Source: Hexactinellida sp. DTS-2022 (taxonomy: Eukaryota; Porifera; Hexactinellida). Taken from it: 64,000 bases of DNA. The translations under genes were made by a program, and so were the position numbers. The notes under the pieces are model-generated. The model did not search any database. It was not told where the DNA came from and saw only the letters and a list, made by a program, of their open reading frames with translations. Location of the stretch: NCBI GenBank assembly GCA_028753945.1, contig JAPNXP010000010.1:1305042-1369041 (forward strand), in the 5' to 3' direction. This document shows, piece after piece, positions 11,226 to 22,045 of this stretch (the stretch's first letter is position 1; each line of letters opens with the position of its first letter).

Positions 11226-14200
11226 AATTTAATTATTGCAAGTTGAAACAATAGTGAAAGATTTAACAAGTTAAATCAATATAAATATTGCAAGTTGAAA
11301 CAATGGAATTAGATTTCACAGTTTTACAGTAATTGAAGTGTGAGTAAACAAAGAAATTTCAACCCCTATTTATGGCAGAAATTAAACCCTTTATTGAAAA
11401 TTTTCTTCTCCCATCAGACGCAGAATTTTATGGTGAATCCAAATATGAAATAAAATTTTGGGGTTTATAAAAACATATTTTGAGTTATGGACCAGACAAA
11501 TTTTGAAAGGTGTTAAAGATGTGTCCAAAATTTGTTAATCAAAAATCGTAACCCCAGGTGCAAATTAGACGGTCCCATCGCACCTACATGCCAAGTTTCA
11601 GCCCATCAACTATAAAGCTCTGGCCAGGGCACCGTCTACGGAGAAAAAATAAAAATCCAAAATTGCAGCCTGTGCCGACGCATGTTCCTTTGGTGGCACT
11701 ATATTTTGTTGGTTGTTTTGATTGTGCCTCCAAAAGAACATGCTGTCGGCGCAGGCTGCAATTTTGGATTTTTTTCGCTAAGTCATCAACGCCCAAGGTG
11801 TGAAGAATCATTTGTTAATTGATCCGAGCCACAAGGAACGGTAGATAAATTTGAAGTTTGTTTCTATCATAAACCATCTTGAGTTTAAAGCCATTCATTC
11901 ATTATGTATTGATAATAAGTTATATTATTAGTTATTTATTTTAGCAATGTTATCCATGGTTGGTTGAGTTGAGTCAACAAATTCCTTATATTATATTATT
12001 TAATTTAATCAATGTATAGTAATACTAGAATTAAATAGAAGCCAGCTGGAATTTATAAGTTAAATCAATATAATTATCGCAAGTTGAATCACTAGAGTAG
12101 GATTTAACAAGTTAAATCAATATAATTAATACAAGTTGAAACAATAGAATTAGATTTAACACTTTACTGAAATTGAAGTGCGAGTAAACAAAGAAATTTC
12201 AACCCCCATTATGGCAGAAATTGACCCCTTTATTGGAAAATTTCTTCTCCAATCAGACGCAGAATTCTATGGCGAATCCAAATGTGAAATAAAATTTCGG
12301 GGTTTAGTAAAACAATTGTTGAGTTATGGACCAGACAAAATTTGAAAGGTGTTAAAGATGTGTCAAAATTTATTAATCAAAAATCTTAACCCCAGGTGCA
12401 AATTAGACGGTCCATACGCACCTACATGCCAAGTTTCAGCCCATCAACTATAAAGCTCTGGCCAGGGCACCGTCTACGGAGAAAAAATAAAAATAAAAAA
12501 TCCAAAATTGCATCCTGTGCCGACGCATGTTCCTTTGGTGGCACTCTATTTTTGTGTTGTTTATTGATAGTGCCTCCAATGGAACATGCTGTCGGCACAG
12601 GATGCAATTTGGATTTTTTTTTCGCCAAGTCATCATCACTATAGAGGTGTTAAATCATTTCAAAAAGGTGTTACAGAAGGCATCGACCCTTAGAGTGGTG
12701 GAAGTTTCGTTTTAGTTCACTTCCTTTTAGCGATATTCAAGTTTGAGTAGAATATAACAACTGATGACTCAGCATTTTTTATGTGAGTGTTGGGTCATCA
12801 CCCAACATGAACTAACCCATTTTTAATATCGAATTAACAAAATTGTAAAAACACATTTTTTTAACGATGTCATCATCACCTCAAGGTGTCAAGACCCACT
12901 TGTATAGGTGGCACGTGCCATAAGGACCAATTGATAAATTGAAAGTTTGTTTCTATCTTCTATGATCTCTGAGATTTATGATATTTAATTAATTAGTATA
13001 TATAATTATTAATATTATTTATAATTTAACACCAATTTCAATGTCAACTTATATTTATTAAGTTTAATTATTTTGTCATAAATAATAAATAAATTAATTT
13101 GTCCATCAAATTTCAATTCCGCACACTCGATAACCCCTAATAAACAAATTGGAAGCATCTATATAAGTCATATACTGACTGAATTAATTATAATTAATTA
13201 CGTCAGTATATTGACAGTGCAATAATATTAACGCAGAAGTAAATATAATCACATAATCTGTCGTTGTTGTGGTATGTAAAATCTTAACGGTTCTATCATA
13301 AACCATCTTTAGTTTAATGCCATTCATTCATTACTTATTGATAATAAATTAAATTATTAGTTATTTATTTTAGCAATGTTATCCACGGTGATTTGAGTTT
13401 AGTCAACAAATTCCTTATATCATTATATTTTATTTAATCCATTGTATAGTAATAATACAATTAAATAGAAGCCAGCTGGAATTTATAAGTTGAATCAATT
13501 TAATTATCGCAAGTTGAATCACTAGAGTAGGATTTAACAAGTTAAATCAATATAATTATTACAAGTTGAAACAATGGAATTAGATTTAACACTTTACTGA
13601 AATTGAAGTGTGAGTAAACAAAGAAATTTCAACCCCCATTTATGGCAGAAATTAAACCATTTATTGAAAATCTTCTTTACCCATCAGACGCAGAACTTTA
13701 TGGTGAATCCAAATATGAAATAAAATTTTGGGGTTTAGTAAAACATATTTTGTGTTATGGACCAGACAAACTTTTAAAGGTGTTAAAGATGTGTCAAAAA
13801 TTTGTTAATCAAAAATCGTAACCCCAGGTGCAAATTAGACGGTTCCATCGCACCTACATGCCAAGTTTCAGCCCATCAACTATAAAGCTCAGGCCAGGGC
13901 ACCGTCTACGGAGAAAAAAATAATAATAATAATAAAATCCAAAATTGCACCCTGTGCCAACGCATGTTCCTTTGGTGGCACTATATTTTGTTGGTTGTTT
14001 ATTGATAGTGCCTCCAATGGAACATGCTGTCGGCACAGGCTGCAATTTTGGATTTTTTTTCGCCATGTCATCATCACTATGAAGGTGTTAAACTATTTCA
14101 GAAAAGTGATTCAAAAGGCAACGACCCTTAGTGAGTTGGAAGTTTCGTTTTAGCTCACTTCATTTGAGAGATATTCAAGTTTCAGTAGAATGTAATATGT

Positions 14201-15340
14201 GCTGAGTCAGCATTTTTTAGGTGCCGTTTGGGTATTCACCCAACTCCTACCAACCCATGCGAATTATTTAATTCACAAAATTGTAAAAATACATTTTTTT
14301 GACGATGTCATCATCACCTCAAGGTGTCAAGACCCACTTGTATAGGTGGTACCTGGCATAAGGACCAATTGATAAATTGAAAGTTTGTTTCTATCTTGTA
14401 TCATCTCTGAGATTAATGAAATTTAGCTAATTAGTATAAATATTTAATTAATTTATCAATTATTTAACACCATTATTATATACAGCAAAATAAATTAAGT
14501 TCAATTATTTGCAATTATTATTAAGTTAAATTGAATTTCACTATAATATTTGAATTCCACGCACTCGATAACCCCAATAATCCAATTGGAACCGTCTATA
14601 AGTTAAATACAAAAGGAATTAATTATAAATAATTACGTCAGTACATTAATTGTGCAAGAATATTCTCGCCGAAATAAATATAATCACTTAATCTGTCGTT
14701 GTTGTGGTATGTAAAATTTTAACGGTTCTATCATAAACCATCTTGAGTTTAATGCCATTCATTCATTACTTATTGATAATAAATTAAATTATTAGTTATT
14801 TATTTTAGCAATGTTATCCACGGTGATTTGAGTTTAGTCAACAAATTCCTTATATCATTATATTTTATTTAATCCATTGTATAGTAATACTACAATTAAA
14901 TAGAAGCCAGCTGGAATTTATAAGTTGAATCAATATATTTATCTCAAGTTGAAACAATAGAGTAAGATTTAACAAGTTAAATCAATATAATTATTACAAG
15001 TTGAAACAATAGAATTAGATTTAACACTTTTACTGAAATAGAAGTGTGAGTAAACAAAGAAATTTCAAATCCCATTTATGGCAGAAATTAAACATATTTG
15101 TAAAAAAAATTCTTGTCCCATCAGACGCAGAATTTTATGGTGAATCCAAATGTGAATTAAAATTTGGGGGTTTAGTAAAACATATTTTGTGTTATGGACC
15201 AGACATACTTTGAAAGGTGTTAAAGATGTGTCAAAAATTTGTCAATAAAAAATTGTAACCCCAGGTGCAAATCAGACGTCGACTCCGAACCAACATTCCA
15301 AGTTTTAGCCCTCTATGTATATAGGTGTGGCCAGGGCACC
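11226..15340 (+). repeat. Family A tandem array, block 2
   Basis: Direct continuation of block 1 after the MULE and P insertions. Hairpins are at 11650-11775, 12494-12622 and 13934-14060, with the same flanking phrases. Direct copies of the AGAAGCCAGCTGGAATTTAT segment recur near 12050, 13470 and 14910. No gene is present. Short open frames over the hairpins are artefacts of the inverted arms. Confidence 0.85.
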
Positions 15341-16425
15341 TGCTACGGAGAAATAAAAATAATAAAAATAAAGGCAGTAAGATTAGAACTGGGCCACTAT
15401 ACTATAGTATAGTCGACACAGTAAAATAATAATAAAGGCAGTGATTCCAATACTGGGCCACTATACTATAGTATAGTCGGCACAGTAAAAATAATAAAGG
15501 CAGTGATTCTAATACTGGGCCACTATACTATAGTATAGTCGGCACAGTAATAATAATAACCAAGGCAGTAAGATTAGAACTGGGCCACTATACTATAGTA
15601 TAGTCGGCACAGTAATAATTACCAACCAAAGCACTAAGACCAATACTGGGCCACTATACTATAGTATAGTCGGCACAGTAATAATATACCAAAGCACTAA
15701 GATTAGAACTGGGCCACTATACTATAGTATAGTCGGCACAGTAATAAAGGCAGTGATTCTAATACTGGGCCACTATACTATAGTATAGTCGGCCCAGTAA
15801 TAATAATAATAATAATATTAAAGGCAGTAAGATTAGAACTGGGCCACTATACTATAGTGTAGTCGGCACAGTAATAATAACCAAGGCACTAAGACCAATA
15901 CTGGGCCACTATACTATAGTATAGTCGGCACAGTAAAATAATAAAGGCAGTGATTCCAATACTGGGCCACTATACTATAGTATAGTCGGCACAGTAATAA
16001 TAATAATAATCGGTAACCAAAGCACTAAGAAAAATACTGGCCCACTATACTATAGTATAGTCGGCACAGTAATAATAATCGGTAACCAAAGCACTAAGAC
16101 CAATACTGGCCCACTATACTATAGTATAGTCGGCACAGTAATAATAATAAAGGCAGTGATTCCAATACTGGGCCACTATACTATAGTATAGTCGGCACAG
16201 TAATAATAATAATAATCGGTAACCAAAGCACTAAGACCAATACTGGCCCACTATACTATAGTATAGTCGGCACAGTAATAATAATCGGTAACCAAAGCAC
16301 TAAGACCAATACTGGCCCACTATACTATAGTATAGTCGGCACAGTAATAATAATCGGTAACCAAAGCACTAAGACCAATACTGGGCCACTATACTATAGT
16401 ATAGTCGGCACAGTAAAAATACTAA
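15340..16425. repeat. Family B array: 16 palindromic hairpins
   Basis: Sixteen copies of a 36 to 38 base near-palindrome, TACTGGGCC + ACTATACTATAGTATAGT + CGGCACAGTA, at intervals of about 55 to 75 bases. The 18-base core is a perfect palindrome in nearly all copies (one copy near 15853 has TAGTGTAG). Spacers are of a few recurrent types (AAAGGCAGTGATTCCAATA, CGGTAACCAAAGCACTAAGA, CAAGGCAGTAAGATTAGAAC) plus variable (AAT)n. The block occupies the hairpin slot of a family A unit. Confidence 0.95.
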
Positions 16426-16761
16426 AAAAAATCATGCAATATAATAGACAAATGATTGATTGGTTAAATGAATTTATTTTCAATCAATCAAATTGCAGCC
16501 TCAAAAAATATTTCTATTATGCACAATCTATTTATACTAATTGATGAAATCTGCTAATCCATACTAATAAACCCTCGAATTTAATTGGCTAACATATTTT
16601 GTCACCTTCAAATGTGAATATTTCTCTTCAAAAACCAATAGATCGTTGTCGCAGTACAAAATTACCCCTGTATACAAATTTTCATTTTTCTGGGACTCGT
16701 AGTCTTTCCAATTGATTCTGGACAAACACACAAACACACAAAACATTCCTCTTTTAATATA
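16426..16761 (-). mobile_element. H1 Helitron-like element, 5' part (minus orientation)
   Basis: Read on the minus strand this begins TATTAAAAGAGG, then the GTGTGTTTGTGTGTTTGTCC tract and AGAATCAATTGGAAAGACTA. This is the conserved 5' block of family H1. It runs into an AT-rich body ending at the B array. The GC-hairpin 3' end is missing on the left. Confidence 0.6.
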
Positions 16762-17629
16762 CGAGCCCTTCGGTCTCGGTCGCTTCGCGACGGATCACCC
16801 TCTCACAAAAGTCGCTTTGCGACTTTTGTTCGCTCGTGTTAGACACTACGCAACACAATTAATTAACGGCCGCTTCGCGGCCTTACTCTCCTCAAATATA
16901 ACTCATATTAAATAAGTTAAACCTGTGACTTGTAAATTACACGTACTCAATTCAGTATGCTGCTATTTGGGAGCCAAGTATTTCAACTAATTAATTCATT
17001 CATACATATTATTTACTAACCCATTTACTGCATAGTAAATTGTTTAATTATTATTAATTCGCTGCATCATCAATGTCTTTTATTATGCAGATATTGGTAT
17101 AGTAAATAGTACTTTGATAATATTATTATGCATACTTATGCGATTGACGTAAGCTAAATTCACGAATAGAAGTAACCTTATAGATTGACGTAAGCAAATA
17201 ATACATCAATCACCAATAAACTGATAGAAGCCAAACTGGATTATTACACTTGCACTTTGCTATACTTGTGTTGGCACGATACACTATTTATGGTTGATTG
17301 GTGTAGGGACTAATTAATTAACTGTGTCACGTTCAGAAGAAAAATGGGAATTCGTCAACTGCTATCAGGTGTAGAAAATTAGTGTACGTCTAATGCTTTG
17401 AATTTTCTACAGATCGGAGCAAAATTGGGAAGTTAGTACAAAATATCTGTTTTTCGAAACTGTGACGTCATAATCCCGTTATTTTGTTTCAAAAACCAAT
17501 AGATCGTTGTCGCAGTACAAAATTACCCCTGTTTACAATTTTTCAGCTTTCTAGGACTCGTAGTCTTTCCAATTAATTCTGGACAAACACACAAACACAC
17601 AACAATTTTTTAATATACAGATAGATAGA
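16762..17629 (-). mobile_element. H1 Helitron-like element, full unit (minus orientation)
   Basis: The 3' end lies at 16762 (minus-strand GACCGAAGGGCTCG). Inside it are the hairpins GTCGCGAAGCGAC, AAAAGTCGC..GCGACTTTT and GGCCGCGAAGCGGCC at 16775-16885. The 5' end on the right is TCTATCTATCTGTATATTAA followed by the TTTGTGTGTTTGTCCAG tract. No protein is encoded. The 5' TC, terminal hairpins and lack of a target duplication suggest a non-autonomous Helitron. It abuts the next unit head to tail. Confidence 0.55.
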
Positions 17630-18332
17630 CGAGCCCTTCGGTCTCGGTCGCTTCGCGACTTTTTTTCGTTCGTGTTAGGCACTACGCAATACAACGAACG
17701 GCCGCTTCGCGGCCTTTCCCTCCCCAAAAAGCAATCACATTAATAATGAGTTTTAGTAGCTCTATAAATTTCAGTTGCACGATAAGAAAGCTCGAATCAA
17801 AATAACACTAAAAGAAAAACAGGCAATAGAATAGACAAATGATTGATTAGTTAAATGAATTTATTTTCAATCAATCAGATTGCAGCCTCATAAAATATTT
17901 CTATTATGCACAATCTATTTATACTACAGTAGTGTTCGCCTAATACCAATTGCTCCAATACCAATATCGCTCTATTTATAATAGCAAGGTATTTTCTGTC
18001 CCCAAACGAGCATTTAATGTTATTTTTGTTCCCCTAATAGCAAGTTCGCCTATTAGCAAGCAAATTTCGTGCAAAATGCGACTTGCTATTAGGCGAACAC
18101 CACTGTAATTGAATAAGTTAGCTAACCATACTAACAAACCCTCGAATTTAATTGGCTAACATATTTTGTCACCTTTAAATGTGAATATTTCTCTTCAAAA
18201 ACCAATAGATCGTTGTCGCAGTACAAAATTACCCCTGTATACAAATTTTCAGCTTTCTGGGACTCGTATTCTTTCCAATCAATTCTGGACAAACACACAA
18301 ACACACACACAACAATTGCGGTTTTAATATAG

Positions 18333-18369
<37 letters not shown>

Positions 18370-18374
18370 TATAT
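17630..18374 (-). mobile_element. H1 Helitron-like element with (AGAT)n end
   Basis: Same architecture as the preceding unit. GC hairpins are at 17632-17720 and the 5' block at 18190-18320. It extends into a simple (AGAT)n run at 18330-18368. It is interrupted by a pogo-type miniature at 17937-18105. Confidence 0.55.
17937..18105. mobile_element. pogo-type miniature element (169 bp)
   Basis: Ends CAGTAGTGTTCGCCTAATA and, inverted, CAGTGGTGTTCGCCTAATAG, flanked by TA on both sides. It lies within an H1 unit whose sequence resumes immediately on both sides. Confidence 0.85.
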
Positions 18375-18924
18375 CAGGGAATGAAAGGTTCACGAACGAA
18401 CTTATTGAACTTGAACTGAACGAACTGAACGCAGGGCTTTTAAGGGATTCACTGTGAACGAACTGAACGAACGCCAACGGTTTCCGAAAGCGCAATTTAA
18501 CGAATTGAACGAATTGAACGGATTGAACGAACTGAACTGAACGAACTAAACTGAATAAAGATAAATTATAGATATAGATCCATTAAATATAATAGGTGAC
18601 TGCAAAAGTGCTAATTCCGGACATCCCTAGTGGACTCATGTCTCTTAGCTTAGATTCTAGCTTCTTAACCTGAACTTCAATAACAGTTTGGAGGACCGAA
18701 CAGTCTATCATAAACGGAATAGTTCGACCCACTCACTGTACACTGAACGGACTGAACTAAACGAATTGAACGGATTGAACGAACGCGGGTTAGCCCGTGA
18801 ACGAACTGAACGAACGCTGGTGGAGCTGAAGTTAGGAGGTGAACTTGAACGAACTGAACGTGCGTCAATTTAAGATTAACTGAATTGCGTCAATTCTGTC
18901 CGTTCGTGAACCTTTCATTCCCTG
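18375..18924. mobile_element. hAT-type element rich in GAACGAACT repeats (550 bp)
   Basis: Inverted ends CAGGGAATGAAAGGTTCACG. The subterminal regions on both sides are made of short GAACTGAAC/GAACGAACT units in inverse orientation. Flanks show an approximate 8-base duplication in the AGAT run (ATATATAT against ATAGATAT). The same family occurs at 19993-20360 and 45885-46936. It has no coding region. Confidence 0.75.
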
Positions 18925-19992
18925 ATAGATATGACGCATTGTATATTGATAACAGTGTTCGTAGTCCTGTTAATATATATACGGTTGTGTCCATAATTGT
19001 ATATGATTTTATAAATATGTATACAATGGTACACATAGACCCGGCTTGTAGAACAGGTGTGTTATACCTAAAATAGTGTTACACAGAGTCTTATAGCACC
19101 TGAGTTGTGTTCTGTTCTACGTACGTATTTATTGATTGCTGATTATACAGCTTTATTTATATAGTACTGTATATTGAGATGTGTATAAGGAGATATTTAT
19201 CTGAGCTTGGTTATGTCCAACTATACTAGTACCTGGTTTAATACTGTATGTGTTATACAAGATACCTAGCTTGAAGTAAGTGTGTAGAGAGACCTGGCTT
19301 GAGCAATCAAGTGTCTAGGAACACCTGGCTTACATGCTTAAGTGGGAATGTTAATCCTGGTTTGTAATAGTAAGTGTATAACTCATTGTTTTGTCCCAAA
19401 TTTTCAATGAATTATCTTGAGAATTGATTTTTGGGGTAAATCGGGGAAAGGTACTGGGGTGTGTCCCAAGTGCACCCACTGATTCTTATCAGCAACCCTG
19501 AGGGACCGAGTTGAAATTCTTCATAGTTTTTAAACAGTATTGTGTAATTATCTTGTATATACACGTATGTGGGTAGTTGATGATGCTGAATTCAAGTATT
19601 GCATCTTAAATTATTGGTCTATAATGAATGAATGTGTCTTTGGAAATACCAGCAAATATACCTATTGCAGATATTACGTATACAGTTCAACCTCTATAAG
19701 TGGGGGAGCACGGGACCGGTAGAATTTGAATAGCCCCCCATTCCCCAGTTATAATTTTCAATTGGATAAACACTACATATGGTCATACATGGCCTACTAT
19801 AATACGGCTATACATGCTGCCGAATCATAGTAGAAAATAAGAGTCCAGTTTTGTAATTTTATTCTAAGCTAAACTATGCTTACTATTCGCATAATTTGCA
19901 TTGTGTATGTAATCAACCATTGCGAGTCCAATGGAACCACTTTTGAGAATCTGAGACTGTTCATTTTTTTGATAAAAGCACCAATATTTGAT
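18925..19992. other. Unassigned AT-rich stretch with one foldback fragment
   Basis: No gene recognised. GT/TA-rich text recurs around AGTGT..ACCTGGCTT phrases at 19230-19370 (short imperfect repeats of CTGGCTTG). At about 19783-19860 lies a divergent piece resembling the left end of the foldback element at 38537 (CATGGCCTACT ... ACGGCTATA). A pogo-like left end without a partner, CAGTTCAACCTCTATAAG, begins near 19684. Confidence 0.5.
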
Positions 19993-20360
19993 CAGGGGAA
20001 TGAAAGGTTCACGAACGAACTTATTGAACTTGAACTGAACGAACTGAACGCCGGACATTTATGGCATTTACGCTAAACGAACGCCAACGGTTGCCTGAAC
20101 GGCAGTTGAACGAACTGAACGCACGAATTGAACGAACTGAAAGAACTAAACTGAATATCGATAAATTAGAAATACTGAATCATTTATCCATACATAGAAT
20201 ATAAATATATCACTAGAAAAGTAAATATAAATAGATCACTGCTTATACCTGCTTTTCATACCTAATAACCACCGCCAACTCATCTGAACTGAATGAACTG
20301 ATAAAACGCTGGTGGTGTTGAAGTTAGGAGGTGAACGTGAACGAACTGAACGAAACCCTG
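19993..20360. mobile_element. hAT-type GAACGAACT element, shorter copy
   Basis: The left end CAGGGGAATGAAAGGTTCAC and its subterminal repeats match 18375-18924. The right end reads ACGAAACCCTG and lacks the full inverted end. No clear target duplication is seen, so the right side may be deleted. Confidence 0.6.
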
Positions 20361-20604
20361 ATCGGACGTGATAACTTTGGCGAGCTGTCATGGCCGATAT
20401 AGCACTCTTTCAATTGCCTCATTATCCCAAAATGTTCGCACTACATCAAAGTAGTACGTACATATATGTTTTTTATCAAAAAATGAAGAATCTGTTGAAA
20501 TTTTAAGGATATGCCGCTGGGCTAAAGTGAAACTTCCTTGCGAAGAAATCTCTGCACAGCTTCCAGATTATGGTATTTGTGTGATCACTGTATTATACAG
20601 CCAT
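20361..20604. other. Short unassigned stretch
   Basis: No gene or inverted-end element recognised. Near 20590 the text ATTATACAGCCATTTTACTG resembles the left end of the TTATCCAGGAGCGC miniature family, directly beside a family B hairpin. Confidence 0.4.
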
Positions 20605-21563
20605 TTTACTGTGCCGACTACGTATACTATAGTATAGTGTCCCAGTTCTAATCTTACTGCCTTGGTATATTATTATTATTATTATTGGTCCGGAGATCCT
20701 CCACAGAATAGAGTTTATTAACTAAGAACTGAAATTTTCAGTTAAATGTCTGATAGGTTACAGATGTGCACCTAGGGTCACGATTTTTGATTACATTTTT
20801 ATGGACACATTTTTACACCTGTTTAATGTTAGAAAAAGAACAATAAAAGTGCTCGAAAATTCAATTTGTATGCATTCGATAGAGAATTAAATTCTACACC
20901 TTGTCACAGTGCACGAATTTTAAAATTGTGCTCAGTTTATGCCACAATTGATTTTGTAGATTTCCTTTGTTTACTAACACGTCTGTTCAATTGAAAGTAT
21001 TAAATCTAAATCTATTGTTTCAACTTGTAATAATTATATTGATTAAACTTGTTAAATTTTACTCTATTGTTTCAACTTGAGATAATTATAATGATTTAAC
21101 CTGTGAATGCGAGCTGGCTTCTATTTAATTGTAGTCTTACTCATGCACGGATCCACCGGGGGGGGGGGGGGTGTTCGCACCCCCCACTCTTCATGAGATT
21201 GGACTCAGAGACTCACATTTCACAGATATCTAAATTAGAGATAATTACGATATGGTTTAAATTTGTAACCCCCCCACTAATTCTAGCCTGGATCCGTCCA
21301 TGGTATTACTATACAATGGATTAAAGCAAATAAAATAAAATAAGGAATTTGTTGACTTAACTCAACTCACCGTGGATAACATTGCTAAAATTATTAACTA
21401 TTTAAATAATTTATTATCAATAGATAATGAATTAATGGCATTAAATTCAAGATGATTTAAGAGAGAAACAAACTTCAAAACTATTAATCGTTCCTTTGTC
21501 CGGTAACAACTCGATAAATGGATCTAACGAAACACCTTGAGGCGTTCATTTCATGGCGAAAAG
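20605..21563 (-). repeat. Family A copy in minus orientation
   Basis: Begins with one B hairpin (20605-20645, core TATACTATAGTATAG). It then runs through the family A unit in reverse: GGAGATCCTCCACAGAATAG, GTGCACCTAGGGTCACG, the GTTTCAACTTG phrases, and CCAGCTGGC-like text. A GC-rich insertion sits at 21138-21299. Confidence 0.8.
21138..21299. mobile_element. Miniature element with G/C homopolymer runs
   Basis: Inverted ends around CACGGATCCACC and, inverted, CATGGACGGATCCAGG. A run of about 12 G is followed by a C run on the right side. Family A text continues across it, and an imperfect 8-base duplication of TAGTATTA seems to flank it. Probably hAT-type, but the ends are worn. Confidence 0.5.
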
Positions 21564-21658
21564 AAAATCCAAATTTGCAGCTATGCTAAAAGCATTTTCA
21601 TTAAAATATTGTGCCTCCAAAGGAACACGTGTCGGCACAGCTGCAATTTTGGATTTTA
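21564..21658 (-). repeat. Degenerate family A hairpin
   Basis: The right arm GTCGGCACAGCTGCAATTTT is intact, while the left arm is shortened and mutated (CAGCTATGCTAAAAGCATTT). It marks the end of the inverted family A copy. Confidence 0.6.
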
Positions 21659-21796
21659 TATACGCTCCTAATCCTGGTATGATCCAATTTTCACAAATTA
21701 GTGTTACGGTATAATAAAAACTTTCAAATTTTCGCGCGCCAAAATTCAAATTTTCCAATAACATGCTCCAAAAGAGCGTCTCGCGCTCCTGGATAA
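21655..21796. mobile_element. Miniature element, TTATCCAGGAGCGC family
   Basis: Ends with GCGCTCCTGGATAA and begins with a worn ATATACGCTCCTAATCCTGG. Copies are at 23690-23859, 26149-26327 and 57533-57733. It lies downstream of the TOX4-like frame. The superfamily is not identified. Confidence 0.5.
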
Positions 21797-22045
21797 TTCT
21801 TTGTGTGTGATGTATAAAATGTCAAGCGCAATTAAATAGTACAAAACATTAACTGAGTAATGAGGGTTCACTAAACAAACCGCCTTATGAGTTGTGAAAT
21901 AAATATTGTTTTTATAAACTAAAATACTTAAACTTCATTCACAGCTCCAATATAACTGGTTACTCTTGTTTTAAGAAATGCAAATACAACAGTAGATATA
22001 CCACATTTTAGAGATTTGCATTGTAATAAATAATATTAGAACTAA

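Noticed and set aside
15340..16425. CRISPR-like repeat-spacer array
   Set aside because: Eukaryotic context, palindromic low-complexity repeats, and spacers that repeat each other; no cas-like genes.
16762..16895. GC hairpins as bacterial-type terminators or a structured RNA gene
   Set aside because: They recur at many places at the end of a dispersed repeat, with mutated copies, and so belong to the element.
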